Part shown: piece after piece, positions 39,044 through 48,098 of the stretch
How the letters are laid out: every line of letters begins with the position of its first letter
How positions within the stretch are numbered: the first letter of the stretch is position 1
Assembly (NCBI GenBank): GCA_963668185.1
Contig: OY764162.1
Coordinates: 744,001 to 808,000 of the forward strand
Direction: 5' to 3'
Origin: G963668185 sp963668185
Lineage (GTDB): Bacteria; Chloroflexota; Dehalococcoidia; Lucifugimonadales; G963668185
DNA: 64,000 bases
The notes under the pieces: generated by a model
Seen by the model: the letters and a program-made list of their open reading frames with translations, nothing else
What the model was told of the DNA's origin: nothing
Databases searched by the model: none
Program-made: the position numbers and the translations under genes

Positions 39044-41275
39044 TTAACATCTTCCCCAGTCTGCTGGGGAAGACTGAGATGGGGCCCTCCGCCGCACAGC
39101 CGCCACGCCGATGCCCGCCACCACCAGCGCCCCGCCGGCCGACGCCAGCGCCAGCAGCAGCCCGCGCGAGGGCGACGCATCGCCCACCTTCACGTTGGAG
39201 AGGTCAAGCGGCGGCACTTCGGGCAGCTGCGGCTCCGGGGGTGGGGCGTCCGCTTCCTCGTCGATTATGGCGGGGAGCTTCAGCGTGACCTCCGCGCAGT
39301 TCGGCTCGGCGTCGCAGACTACGATGGTGACGACGGTGGCGCGCCCGATCGCCCTCGTCGGGCGGCCGGTGATCCTGCCGGTCTTATCGTCCAGGCGCAG
39401 GGTGCGCGGCAGGAAGGATCCCTCCTTCAGCTTGTAGGAGACGATGTCCGTGTCGTCGGTGATCGGGACGATGGTGCGGATGCGCTGGCCTACGGTGAGG
39501 GAGGACGGCGGCTTGTACCGCACCGACGGCGCGGTCGTGTCGAGCGGCGTCGTTACCGCGTTGAGGTCCGCGGGGACGGACGCGCCCGTGAAGGCCAGGC
39601 TCAAGGGCCTGGTCTCGTCGGATCCGGACAGGTCTGTTATCGCGCCGCCTTCTCCGAGCGCGATCTCGCCGTCAGGGATCGTCACCGCGCCGTTGTCGCC
39701 GCGTTTCACGGCGTAGGTGAACATTAGCGTCGTTGGGGAGACGAGCGGAGACGAGACGGTGGACGCGTAGTTCGCGTCGCGCGTCTGGCCACCGATGGCG
39801 ATGCCCAGCGACGGCGTGCCGCTCACCTTTACGCGCTTGTCGAAGGTCACAATCACCGTCACTACGTCGCCCGCGCCGAGCGTCCCCGAGGAGGGGACGT
39901 TCACCTCATCGAGCATGGGCACGGCGTGCCTGAGGCGCGGGTAGTCGCTGGCCGTGCCGAAGTGCCACGGGTCGTCCGTTGCATCGTCGTTATCGTAGTC
40001 CACGTTCCAGGTGGCGTAGATGCCCGTGTAGCCCGTGGGCGCCTTCAACTCCTCGGTCGTCTTGCCTGTGCCCCTGTCGGAGGCGGTGAGCCCCGACGTG
40101 TCCGTGTCCCAGTAGCTGTCGGTCACCGTTGGATCGTCACGCGCCTGCCCGATGAGGCCGCCGAGTTTGTTGGAAACGTTGTTGCTGCCCCCGCTCACGT
40201 CTGTGGAGGCGGTTCCCAGCGAGTAGCTGTACTCGATGGTCCCCCTCCACGCCCTGCCGGCGAGCCCGCCGCCGTTCGAGTCGGCGCCCACACGTGTTGA
40301 GTCGCGATTGGCCTTGGCGTCGCCGGTGGCGTAGCTGGCGGTCACCGTGCCGCCGTTGTTCTCCCCCACCAGCCCGCCGGCGTAGGCGTCATAGCCCTTG
40401 GTGGAGCCCCCTGTGCCGGAGTTGGAGTCGGCCAGGACGTTGCCGGTGGCGAAGGAGGCGCCGATGCGATCGGTGTTCCGGCCCACCAGTCCGCCGGCGA
40501 AAGAGTGTTGATCGCCCCCGGCGTCGGCTTTCACGTAGCCCAGGGCGAAGCTGCGTAGTATGGCACTGCCGTCCTCGGCGGAGCCAACCAGCCCGCCGGC
40601 GTGGGCGTTGCTGCCAGTGGACTCGGCAGACACTGTGACGTTGGCCCAACTGTCGGTTATCACGCCGACATTCTTCCCGGCGATCCCACCTGCGAAGGCC
40701 TCCCCTGAGCCGCTGGCCGTGACCGAGCCGCTGGCCACGCCCACGTTCCTCACCGCGCCGGCGGTTGTGGCGATTCGGGCGAACAGCCCGGCGTATGAGC
40801 CGGATGCGTTGACGTACAGGTTGGATATGGTGTGGCCGTTGCCGTCGAAGGTTCCCGCGAACTGCCCTGAGCTGCCACCGATGGGCTCCCAGCCGTCACC
40901 AGTGGTCCAGGCGGTCTTGTTGGTCGCCACGTCGGCGTAGCTGGCGTCGTCATTGAAGTCGAGGCTCCCGGCCAGTTCGTAGCCTTTACAGGCGGCGGGG
41001 CCGGACGCGCAGCCCATGTCGTCTGCCCGGTCGGGGAAGGCTGCGTCGTAGCTATCGATGTTAAGGACATTGTCAACCACGCCGTTGCCGTCCAGGTCCC
41101 AGCCGACGGCTTCCAACTGCTCCAGCGTCGTTATCTCGATGAGGTTGTCGTTGTCCTTATCGTAGTCGGTGGTGGCAGTCTGGGCGGACGCCGCGCCGCC
41201 GAGCAGCGCGGTCAGGCCGGCCGCGAGCGCGATGGCGAGCGTGGCGAGTAGCGGGCGTAGGTGGTGTCGGTTCAC
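39044..41275 (-). CDS. Secreted, membrane-anchored GLUG-repeat protein
   Basis: Large surface protein. A signal peptide (LLATLAIALAAGLTALLGGA) is followed by a Ca-binding-like DYDKDNDNLIEI and then repeated GLUG motifs, seen as GGIAGKN, GGLVGSA, GGLVGRN, GGLVGEN, GGLAGRA and GGLIGQA at about residues 195-380. Next come an SwmB-like beta domain (VTVIVTFDKRVKVSGTPSLG), an Ig-like putative domain near the end and a C-terminal membrane segment (LLLALASAGGALVVAGIGVA). The last 11 residues and stop come from a copy of the 22-bp palindrome. GLUG proteins are usually adhesins or cell-wall-associated; function here is inferred. GTG/ATG start at 41275. Confidence 0.85.
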   Translation of the reverse strand: MNRHHLRPLLATLAIALAAGLTALLGGAASAQTATTDYDKDNDNLIEITTLEQLEAVGWDLDGNGVVDNVLNIDSYDAAFPDRADDMGCASGPAACKGYELAGSLDFNDDASYADVATNKTAWTTGDGWEPIGGSSGQFAGTFDGNGHTISNLYVNASGSYAGLFARIATTAGAVRNVGVASGSVTASGSGEAFAGGIAGKNVGVITDSWANVTVSAESTGSNAHAGGLVGSAEDGSAILRSFALGYVKADAGGDQHSFAGGLVGRNTDRIGASFATGNVLADSNSGTGGSTKGYDAYAGGLVGENNGGTVTASYATGDAKANRDSTRVGADSNGGGLAGRAWRGTIEYSYSLGTASTDVSGGSNNVSNKLGGLIGQARDDPTVTDSYWDTDTSGLTASDRGTGKTTEELKAPTGYTGIYATWNVDYDNDDATDDPWHFGTASDYPRLRHAVPMLDEVNVPSSGTLGAGDVVTVIVTFDKRVKVSGTPSLGIAIGGQTRDANYASTVSSPLVSPTTLMFTYAVKRGDNGAVTIPDGEIALGEGGAITDLSGSDETRPLSLAFTGASVPADLNAVTTPLDTTAPSVRYKPPSSLTVGQRIRTIVPITDDTDIVSYKLKEGSFLPRTLRLDDKTGRITGRPTRAIGRATVVTIVVCDAEPNCAEVTLKLPAIIDEEADAPPPEPQLPEVPPLDLSNVKVGDASPSRGLLLALASAGGALVVAGIGVAAVRRRAPSQSSPADWGRC
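39051..39072. repeat. 22-bp dispersed palindrome at the 3' end of a gene
   Basis: Read on the minus strand as SSPADWGR, close to the stop codon of the GLUG-repeat gene, a third reading frame for this repeat. Confidence 0.9.
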
Positions 41276-41447
41276 TGAGTTGCCTCTCTGAGGGGCTTGT
41301 CATGCATTGGATACGGTCTTCACGCGGGCAATGGAAGCGCGCGCGCAGCGTCGCATGACGACCGCGTGCGACGCTACGTTACGATGGTATCGCATTGTGC
41401 CATTATCGGGCGGGAGTTGGAAGGGGGTTTGGGGACCCCATCCTAAC

Positions 41448-41469
41448 CTTCCCCAGCAGACTGGGGAAG
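41448..41469. repeat. 22-bp dispersed palindrome
   Basis: Copy preceded by CCCCATCCTAAC, the flank shared with the copies at 27180, 27695, 28028 and 48099. Confidence 0.9.
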
Positions 41470-41520
41470 GGACTCTGCGGATGGATACCGGCCTTCGCCG
41501 GTATGACGGTTGGGAGCGTG

Positions 41521-41550
41521 CGGCCCTTCGACGGGGCTCGGGGCGAACGG
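41521..41550. repeat. Dispersed repeat, TTCGACGGGGCTC type
   Basis: Interspersed family copy within the repeat cluster. Confidence 0.75.
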
Positions 41551-41557
41551 GGGGCGT

Positions 41558-41577
41558 GGGCCGTTCGCGAACGGCCC
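41558..41577. repeat. Perfect 20-bp palindrome, copy 2
   Basis: Identical to 28538-28557 including the following CCTACGG. Confidence 0.85.
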
Positions 41578-41605
41578 CTACGGGGGAATGGCGGGAGGGG
41601 TGTGC

Positions 41606-41635
41606 GGCCCTTCGACGGGGCTCAGGGCGAACGGG
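41606..41635. repeat. Dispersed repeat, TTCGACGGGGCTCAGG type
   Basis: Interspersed family copy within the repeat cluster. Confidence 0.75.
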
Positions 41636-41661
41636 GGCGGCTTGGGCGGGGCCTCCGGCCT

Positions 41662-41683
41662 CTTCCCCAGTCTGCTGGGGAAG
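41662..41683. repeat. 22-bp dispersed palindrome
   Basis: Copy followed by ATTGAGATGGGG, the flank shared with the MITE copies, so in the opposite orientation to the one at 41448. Confidence 0.9.
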
Positions 41684-41706
41684 ATTGAGATGGGGCGAGG
41701 CGTCAG

Positions 41707-42078
41707 TTACGCCTGGCTGCCGTTCTTTTGCTCATCGAGGAGCCTTCGGATCTCCTCGGGGGTTAAGGCTCGTCCGGGGTTGGTCTCAATGATGCGAATA
41801 ACCCTGTCTTCGCCTTCCTCCACGCCCTTCTGCCGGTCGTACTCCCGCAACTTCTTCTTGAACGCCTCAGCAAGCATCGTCCATCCCTCCGTTATTGTGT
41901 ACACGGCTATGGCGGAGGCCACCCAGAGCGGCTGAACGTCCCGCCCGATAGCTATGATGGTATCCCACGCGCCGTCTTCGATCCGCAGGGCTACTTCTCT
42001 GTACGCTACCACGCCCAGGCTCAAGAGGGCGAGGACGACGAACTGCGCCCAGGCTGACAGTTCACGGAATATGGGCAT
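41707..42078 (-). CDS. Small membrane protein of unknown function, copy 2
   Basis: Paralogue of 38531-38902 with the same 123-residue length. The block from REVALRIEDGAWDTIIAIGR through the second membrane segment to KKKLREYDR is almost unchanged, while the first residues and the tail vary. ATG at 42078. Together the two copies bracket the GLUG-repeat gene in direct orientation. Function unknown; two membrane segments plus coiled coil suggest a small integral subunit or sensor. Confidence 0.75.
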   Translation of the reverse strand: MPIFRELSAWAQFVVLALLSLGVVAYREVALRIEDGAWDTIIAIGRDVQPLWVASAIAVYTITEGWTMLAEAFKKKLREYDRQKGVEEGEDRVIRIIETNPGRALTPEEIRRLLDEQKNGSQA

Positions 42079-42155
42079 GATCCAGTTTACCGCTTCCAGT
42101 TTCAGATGTCTTCAGACTAGTGCCAGTGTCGGAGCTTGTCAACGTGTTCGGCCCC
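41707..42155. repeat. 449-bp direct repeat, right copy
   Basis: Same extent as 38531-38979, including the upstream 77 bp; both end at TTCGGCCCC and are followed by a CTCCGGCCTTCGCCGGAATG repeat. Confidence 0.8.
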
Positions 42156-42186
42156 CTCCGGCCTTCGCCGGAATGACGGCGAACGT

Positions 42187-42211
42187 GGGTGCGGGGGCAC
42201 GGGGGCGGGGG
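42187..42211 (+). other. G-tract cluster upstream of the SbcD-like gene
   Basis: GGG, GGGGG, GGGGG and GGGGG separated by 3, 3 and 1 bases fit the general G-quadruplex pattern. It ends 25 bp before the nuclease start codon, on the coding strand. Confidence 0.5.
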
Positions 42212-42235
42212 ATTCCGGGTACACTATGGCGTGTG

Positions 42236-43507
42236 ATGGCTAGTCTTCGATTTGTTCATGCGGCTGACCTGCATCTGGACAGCCCGTTCGTGGGGATCAG
42301 GGCCTCAGCGCCTGAGCATGTCGCGGGGGCGCTGCGCGAGGCGACGTTCGACGCGTATGAGAAGGTCATCGACCTGTGCATCGATGAGCGGGTGGATGCG
42401 CTGCTGGTGGCGGGGGACGTTTACGACGGCGCGGACCGGAGCCTGCGGGCGCAGCAGGCGTTCATACGGGGGCTGCGGCGGCTGGACGAGGCGGGCATAC
42501 GCTCGTTCGTGTGCCACGGCAACCATGACCCGCTGGACGGCTGGGAGGCGCGGCTGGCGTACCCGGAGTCGTGTCACAGGTTCGGGCCGGAGTGGGAGGC
42601 GGCGCCGGTGTTCGAGAGCGATCCCGGCCGGGGCTTGGTGTACGGCGTCAGCTATCCCACGCGGGACGTGTACCACAACCTCGTCAACGAGCTTGGCTCC
42701 GTCGATGCCGGCCCGTTCAATATCGGCCTAGTTCACGCCAACGTCGGAAGCAACACGGGTCACGAGGCTTACGCGCCCTGCACGCTCGATGATCTAAGGG
42801 GCATTGGAATCGACTACTGGGCGCTGGGGCACGTCCACACGCGCGAGGTGATGCGTGACCGTGGCCCGGCGGTGGTGTACCCGGGCAATCCGCAGGGGCG
42901 GCACGTCAACGAGACGGGCGCGCGGGGCGTGTACGTCGTAGAGGTTGACGGCGGCGACGCGCGGCCGGAGTTCAGGGCGATGGATACGGTGCGGTGGGCG
43001 CGGATCGAGGCGGATGTTTCCGGCCTGGAGACCGACCAGGAGTTGCACGACAGGCTGTTTGAGCAAGTAGAGGAGGCACGAGCCGGCGCGGACGGTCGTC
43101 CCATAGTCATGCGCGTAGAACTGACGGGGCGAACCGCGCTTCACGGCACGCTGCGTCGTTCGGAGTACCTGGAAGACCTGCGGGAATCGATTCTGAACGC
43201 GGAGTTCGCAGGGCAGTCGCCGTTCGCGTGGTGCGAGCGAATCGAGGACGAAACGGCGTCGCCGATAGACCGGGACGCGCTGCTGAAGGGGTCGGACTTC
43301 CTGGCGGAGGTGCTGCTTACGGGTGAGAGGGCGAGGCAGGACGGGGACGGCCTGGCGCGATTCCGGGCGAGGCTGGCGGACCTGTACCGGCATCACAGGT
43401 ACCGGCGCTACCTGGACGCGGACGGGCCCGCGGACGAAGAGATGCAAACTCTGATGGACAGAGCAGAGTCGCTGGCCGTGGAACTGCTGGCGGAAGGCCG
43501 GCCTTGA
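42236..43507 (+). CDS. SbcD/YhaO-like DNA repair metallophosphoesterase
   Basis: Calcineurin-like nuclease subunit. The metal-binding motifs are HAADLHLDSPF, VAGDVYDGADR, CHGNHDPLDGW and the late LGHVHTRE. 423 residues fits YhaO (about 410) better than the shorter classic SbcD. The frame is open from 41954, but conserved sequence begins at MASLRFVHAADLH, so ATG 42236 (or GTG 42233) is the start. It overlaps the YhaN-like gene by 4 bp (TTGA), implying a complex that processes DNA ends or hairpins. Confidence 0.92.
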   Translation: MASLRFVHAADLHLDSPFVGIRASAPEHVAGALREATFDAYEKVIDLCIDERVDALLVAGDVYDGADRSLRAQQAFIRGLRRLDEAGIRSFVCHGNHDPLDGWEARLAYPESCHRFGPEWEAAPVFESDPGRGLVYGVSYPTRDVYHNLVNELGSVDAGPFNIGLVHANVGSNTGHEAYAPCTLDDLRGIGIDYWALGHVHTREVMRDRGPAVVYPGNPQGRHVNETGARGVYVVEVDGGDARPEFRAMDTVRWARIEADVSGLETDQELHDRLFEQVEEARAGADGRPIVMRVELTGRTALHGTLRRSEYLEDLRESILNAEFAGQSPFAWCERIEDETASPIDRDALLKGSDFLAEVLLTGERARQDGDGLARFRARLADLYRHHRYRRYLDADGPADEEMQTLMDRAESLAVELLAEGRP

Positions 43508-46500
43508 AGATACGGGAAATCCACGTCGACGGCTTCGGGCACTTCGCCGACCGGAGCTTCGGGCCGCTGGAAAGGCCGGTCACGGTGTTCCACGGCGCGA
43601 ACGAGGCGGGCAAGAGCACGCTGCTGGAGTTCGTGCGCCGCGTGCTGTACGGCTTTCCGGACGGGCGCACGGGGGCGAACCCGTACAGGCCGCTCGCGGG
43701 AGGCAACCACGGCGGCGCGCTGACGATCGAGGGCGCGGACGGCCGGCGGTACAACGCCAGGCGGCTGCACGGCGCACGGGGAGGCACGGTGACGCTGACG
43801 GCGGCCACCGGCGAGCCACTGCCTGAGTCTGAGCTGCACAGGCTGCTTGGCGGCAACCCGGAGTACATCTTCAACCGGGTGTTTACGTTCACGCTGGAAG
43901 AGTTGTTCGCCAGCGACCTGCTGAGCGACGACAATGTGAACGACTACATCTACAGCGAGGGGATGGGCGTGTCTTCGCTGCCGGAGGCGCTGAGGCGGAT
44001 AAGGCGTGATAAGGACGGCCTGTTCCGCAAGGGCGGCAGCACGCAGGAGATATACCGGGTGGCGAACCGGCTGCAAGGGGTTGATGACTCGCTGCGAGAG
44101 GTCGCCGACAATGCGGCGGAGTACGCCCGGCTGTCGGACGAGTTGGCCCGGGCGAACGAGCGTCTCGATGCGCTCGGGGACCGGCGCGAATCGCTGGAGC
44201 GCGAGCAGCGCCGCCAAATGCAGCTGAGGTCGTGCTGGAGCGACTGGGTCGCGCTGGACCAGGCTCAGTACCGCCTGAGCGAGATCCCGACGATCAAGGA
44301 CTTCCCTGCCGACGGCGCGAGCAGGCTCGACCTGGCGGAGCAGCAGATCAGGGGCGCGCAGCGTACGCTGTCGAACGAGCAGGAGCAGGCGGAGCTACTG
44401 GCGCGGCAGATGGAGGAGATTGCTCTGCCTGCCGCCGTGCTGGAGAGCGCGGATGAGATACAGGCGATCGCGAGGGGCAGCAACTCCTTGAAGCAGTCGA
44501 TCAAGGATCTTCCCGAGAGGCAGGCCGAACTGAGGACGCGCAAGGACAACCTGGAGAACATGCTGCGGGAGTTGGGGCCGGCCTGGGACGTGGAGCGGCT
44601 GGAGGGGTTCGACCTGTCGTTGGAGGTCAGGCAGGAGGTGTCGGAGCTTGGCGAGCGGCTGAGGTCTGCTGACGCGGAGCGACAGCGATGCGAGGCGGAA
44701 GTTTCGCAGGCCGGGCGCGCGCTTGGCGAGGCGACGCAGGCCGAGGAGGAGGCGCGCGGGCAACTGGAGTCGGCGGTCGCGCCGGGTCTGAGCGACGCAG
44801 AGATACGAGAGCGGCGCGGCCTGATTCGCTCGGCAAGGTCTCTGCTTGGAGAGCGCGACAGAGTTCGTGACCAGAAGGCGGCGCTGGACGGGCAACTGGC
44901 CTCTTTCGGTACCGCCGGCGGGGAAGGTGTCCCGCCGTTGCGGATTGCCGCAGGACTCGGCATCGCGATTGGGATTGTCGTAGCTGTCCTGGGATACGCG
45001 GCCGGGGGCGACGGCATGGCCGCTGTGGGAACCGCCGGCCTCGTGCTGGCGGTTGCGGGAGCGGGCCTGTTCCTCTACACATTCTGGGCCGGGGGCGGCG
45101 CGGGGGCCAGGTCGGCGCTGCTTGCCACAGTCCGGCGGCAGCAGTCGGACGCCGCAGCCGACGCCGAGAGGCGCGAGGCCGATCTGAAGGAGCTTGCGGC
45201 ACGGATGGGCCTGAGCGAAGTCACGGAAGCAACTCTCGCCGACGCAGAAGTGGCTCTGGAGGATGAGACGGGGCGCATCCAAGCGCAGGCCCAGCTAAAG
45301 GCCGCGCTCGACAGAGAGACGGGAATCAGGATAGCGCGCGAGAAGGGGCTACTCGACGCGGAGCGGGCGTTGGCGGAGGCCGCAGATAGACAGCAGGAAG
45401 CGAGCGGAGCATGGCAGTCGTGGCTGCGGTCGCGCGAGCTTTCGGACAGGTTCTCGCCGGACAACGTGGACTTGCTGGCGGGACAGATTGCGAGGGCGCG
45501 AGACCAGTTGGGTACGGTCCGGGACTGGGAGCAGCGCGTGGAGGCAATCGAACAGGACCTGACGGAGCACTATGAGACAGTCCAACCTCATGCGCTGGCG
45601 CTGGGGATTCCGGTTAGCGCGGATGAGTACAGGAGCGTGGAGGCGGCGGCTGACCGGCTCATCGCGCTGCTGGAGGGGGCGCGAGAAGGCGAACAGGAAC
45701 GGAAGAGCCTCGCCGACCGCCTGGCCGACCGGCAGCGGGAGGTCGAGACGGCGCGCGGAGAACTCGAACTGGCCCGGGACGATCTGGCGTACCTGCTCGA
45801 ACTGGGGGGAGCGACGGACGCGGAGGAGTTCCGGCGCCGGCAGGCCATGGCCGACGAGCGGCGGCAACTGGAGGGCAGCGTCCGCGAGATCACGCAGCGC
45901 CTCACCGAGGCGAGCGGGCCGGGGCTGGCGCTGGAGGCGCTCTACGAGGCGCTGGAGCGAACGGATTATCAAACAATAGAAGCCAAGAGAGAAGAGCTAG
46001 AAGAAGAGCTTCACGTGATCGAGTCCGAGCAACAACAGACAGCGAGCGAACGAGGCTCGGTTGAAACGCAGTTGCGGCAGATTGAGGGCGAAGAGGCGTC
46101 TTCGCGGCTGCGGATGGAGCGCGGGCAGCTTGTCGAGGAGATGCGGGCGCACGCGGCGGAGTGGGCGAAGCTGACGCTGGCGGAGGCGCTGATCGAGGAG
46201 GCGCGGGCCAAGTTCGAGCGCGAGCGGCAGCCCGACGTGATACGGGAGGCGGAGTCGTTCTTCCGGGACACGACCGGGGGCCGGTACGAGACGGTGTTCT
46301 CGCCAATCGGCGAGCGCGCGATTTACGTGACGGAGTCCGGCGGGAGTTCCAAGCAGCCGTCGCAGTTGAGCCGGGGGACGCGGGAGCAGCTTTTCCTTTC
46401 GCTGCGGTTCGGGCTTATCCGGGAGCTGGGACGGAGGACGGAGAACCTGCCGGTGATGGTGGACGAGGTGCTGGTGAACTTCGACCCTGAGCGGGCGCTT

Positions 46501-46650
46501 CGGGCGGCGGCGGCGTTCGTGCGGCTGGCGGAGGACGACCAGCAGGCGCTTGTGTTCACGTGCCATCCGAGCACGGTGGAGCTTTTTCAAAGAGCTGCGG
46601 CGGAGGTTGGCGGGTCCCCGCCGGAAGTTGTGGAGCTTGGCGGGAGTTAG
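43504..46650 (+). CDS. SbcC/YhaN-like AAA ATPase of DNA repair
   Basis: Large SMC/Rad50-type ATPase. Walker A GANEAGKSTLLEFVRR is at residues 31-46, long coiled-coil regions fill the centre (for example EQEQAELLARQMEEIALPAA), and the C-terminal half-site has LSRGTREQLFLSLRFGLIRE and Walker B LPVMVDEVLVNFDPERAL. As in YhaN, a pair of membrane segments interrupts the coils (about residues 478-530, GIAIGIVVAVLGYAAGG onward). TTG start at 43504. 1048 residues. Works with the phosphoesterase upstream. Confidence 0.92.
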   Translation: MKIREIHVDGFGHFADRSFGPLERPVTVFHGANEAGKSTLLEFVRRVLYGFPDGRTGANPYRPLAGGNHGGALTIEGADGRRYNARRLHGARGGTVTLTAATGEPLPESELHRLLGGNPEYIFNRVFTFTLEELFASDLLSDDNVNDYIYSEGMGVSSLPEALRRIRRDKDGLFRKGGSTQEIYRVANRLQGVDDSLREVADNAAEYARLSDELARANERLDALGDRRESLEREQRRQMQLRSCWSDWVALDQAQYRLSEIPTIKDFPADGASRLDLAEQQIRGAQRTLSNEQEQAELLARQMEEIALPAAVLESADEIQAIARGSNSLKQSIKDLPERQAELRTRKDNLENMLRELGPAWDVERLEGFDLSLEVRQEVSELGERLRSADAERQRCEAEVSQAGRALGEATQAEEEARGQLESAVAPGLSDAEIRERRGLIRSARSLLGERDRVRDQKAALDGQLASFGTAGGEGVPPLRIAAGLGIAIGIVVAVLGYAAGGDGMAAVGTAGLVLAVAGAGLFLYTFWAGGGAGARSALLATVRRQQSDAAADAERREADLKELAARMGLSEVTEATLADAEVALEDETGRIQAQAQLKAALDRETGIRIAREKGLLDAERALAEAADRQQEASGAWQSWLRSRELSDRFSPDNVDLLAGQIARARDQLGTVRDWEQRVEAIEQDLTEHYETVQPHALALGIPVSADEYRSVEAAADRLIALLEGAREGEQERKSLADRLADRQREVETARGELELARDDLAYLLELGGATDAEEFRRRQAMADERRQLEGSVREITQRLTEASGPGLALEALYEALERTDYQTIEAKREELEEELHVIESEQQQTASERGSVETQLRQIEGEEASSRLRMERGQLVEEMRAHAAEWAKLTLAEALIEEARAKFERERQPDVIREAESFFRDTTGGRYETVFSPIGERAIYVTESGGSSKQPSQLSRGTREQLFLSLRFGLIRELGRRTENLPVMVDEVLVNFDPERALRAAAAFVRLAEDDQQALVFTCHPSTVELFQRAAAEVGGSPPEVVELGGS

Positions 46651-47655
46651 ATGTTGAAGCAGACTAATGGTCGTCCCCTGCTGAGGGTCGAGGGGCTCAG
46701 GAAGCACTTTCCGGTTCATGCCAGCTGGTACCGGCGGAGCAAGAGCCTGGTGCACGCTGTCGATGGGATCAGCTTCGACGTGGGCCGGGGCGAGAGCTTC
46801 GGGCTGGCGGGGGAGTCGGGCTGCGGCAAGACGACGGCCGGGAAGCTCATCGTCAGGCTGGCGGACGCAACGGCCGGCCGGATCGTGTTCGACGACGGCG
46901 ACGGCGAGCCGGTGGACGTGGCGACGCTGACGGGGCGCGACCTGAGGGCGTACAGGAAGCACGCGCAGATGATCTTCCAGGACCCGTACGAGTCGATCAA
47001 TCCGCGACGGACTGTCTATGACACGATCGTCGAGCCGCTCCAGGTGCAGAAGATCGGCACGCCGCTGGAGCGAATCGAGCGGGTGTCGGGAATGCTGGAG
47101 ATGGTGGGGCTGAACCCGCCGCGCACGTTCCTGTTCCGCTACCCGCACGAGCTTTCGGGGGGGCAGAGGCAGCGGGTCGCGATCGCGAGGGCGCTGGTGG
47201 TGGAGCCGACGTTCGTGGTGGCGGACGAGCCGACGTCGATGCTGGACGCTTCGATAAGGACGGGCGTCATGCGGCTGATGGACGACCTGGCCGAGCGGCT
47301 GGGGATCAGCTACCTGTACATCACGCACGACCTTGCGGTGGCAAGGTACGCGTGCACGAGGATCGCGGTGATGTACCTGGGGAAGCTGATGGAGGTGGGC
47401 GAGACGGAGGACCTGCTGCGCGAGCCGCAGCACCCGTACACGCGGGCGCTGGTGTCGGCTGCGCCGGTGCCGGACCCGTCGGTGACGCGGCCGCCGGTGA
47501 ACATACTGGGCGGCGTCACGACGGCGATCGACCCGCCGGCGCGGTGCCGGTTCTACGAGCGGTGCCCGATGGCGGACGCGTTCTGCCGGGACAACGACCA
47601 GCCGCCGCTGGAGGACAAGGGCGGCGGCCGGCTGGTGGCGTGCTACAAGGTTTAG
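46651..47655 (+). CDS. dppF: Peptide-type ABC transporter ATP-binding protein, DppF-like
   Basis: ATPase with Walker A GESGCGKTTAGKLIVRLADA, Q-loop QMIFQDPYESINPRRTVYDT, signature LSGGQRQRVAIARALVVEPT and Walker B FVVADEPTSMLDASIRTGVM, plus the C-terminal CRFYERCPMADAFC motif. It starts directly after the YhaN-like stop codon and ends before the tmRNA. It is the expected second ATPase for the dppBCD-type operon at 34.2-37.2 kb, which lacks one; the pairing is inference. Confidence 0.92.
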   Translation: MLKQTNGRPLLRVEGLRKHFPVHASWYRRSKSLVHAVDGISFDVGRGESFGLAGESGCGKTTAGKLIVRLADATAGRIVFDDGDGEPVDVATLTGRDLRAYRKHAQMIFQDPYESINPRRTVYDTIVEPLQVQKIGTPLERIERVSGMLEMVGLNPPRTFLFRYPHELSGGQRQRVAIARALVVEPTFVVADEPTSMLDASIRTGVMRLMDDLAERLGISYLYITHDLAVARYACTRIAVMYLGKLMEVGETEDLLREPQHPYTRALVSAAPVPDPSVTRPPVNILGGVTTAIDPPARCRFYERCPMADAFCRDNDQPPLEDKGGGRLVACYKV

Positions 47656-47666
47656 GGATCTAGTGC

Positions 47667-47672
47667 TATAAT
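47667..47672 (+). promoter_or_regulatory. Probable -10 element of the tmRNA gene
   Basis: TATAAT lies 12 bp before the mature tmRNA 5' end, right after the dppF-like stop. A -35 match is not convincing. Confidence 0.5.
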
Positions 47673-47683
47673 GGGGGCGATGT

Positions 47684-48037
47684 GGGGACGCGTGGATTCG
47701 ACAGGGGAGTTGTTCAGGGCATTGCAGGCCGGGGCGCTATCGGACCCCGTTAACAAGGTAGCAACAAAGTAACTGGCGAACCTGAACTCGCCCTAGCCGC
47801 CTAAACGGGCTGCTACGTCCTGCTCCGGTTGTCCTCGAGACCGGGGACAGGGCGCCAACAATCGAGGCGCTGTCCGGCCTACGCCGATACGCCGGGCCCA
47901 AGATTATCGGCTCAACCTCTTTGACGCTCCATGCCGGCAGGGGGCCTGAGAGGCGAATGCAACTTCCGGCTAAGCCTGTAGAAGTGCTCTTGTTAGCTTT
48001 CCTGGACGGGGAGTTCGACTCTCCCCCGTCTCCACCA
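47684..48037 (+). ncRNA. ssrA: Transfer-messenger RNA (tmRNA)
   Basis: 354 nt. The tRNA-like end closes with acceptor stem GGGGACG/CGTCTCC, T arm GACGGGGAGTTCGACTCTCC-like sequence and encoded CCA at 48035-48037. The 5' part keeps the typical TGGATTCGACAGGGG. The tag reading frame ends ELALAA followed by TAA (GAACTC GCCCTA GCCGCC TAA); reading back gives approximately (A)SNKVTGEPELALAA, though the resume codon (AGC) is inferred. It rescues stalled ribosomes and marks the product for proteolysis. Confidence 0.95.
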
Positions 48038-48098
48038 CGTCTGTTGATTGGGCCGGGGGCGCTCAGGGCGAACGGTGAGGGGAAACCCCATCCTAGCC

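Larger units (their letters stand above)
41276..41706. other. Gene-free repeat cluster
   Basis: 431 bp with no gene seen. It contains two 22-bp palindromes (41448-41469, 41662-41683), two TTCGACGGGGCTC repeats (41521-41550, 41606-41635), the second 20-bp perfect palindrome (41558-41577) and a CGGCCTTCGCCGGTATGACG repeat near 41490. It forms the upstream region of the GLUG gene. Confidence 0.75.
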
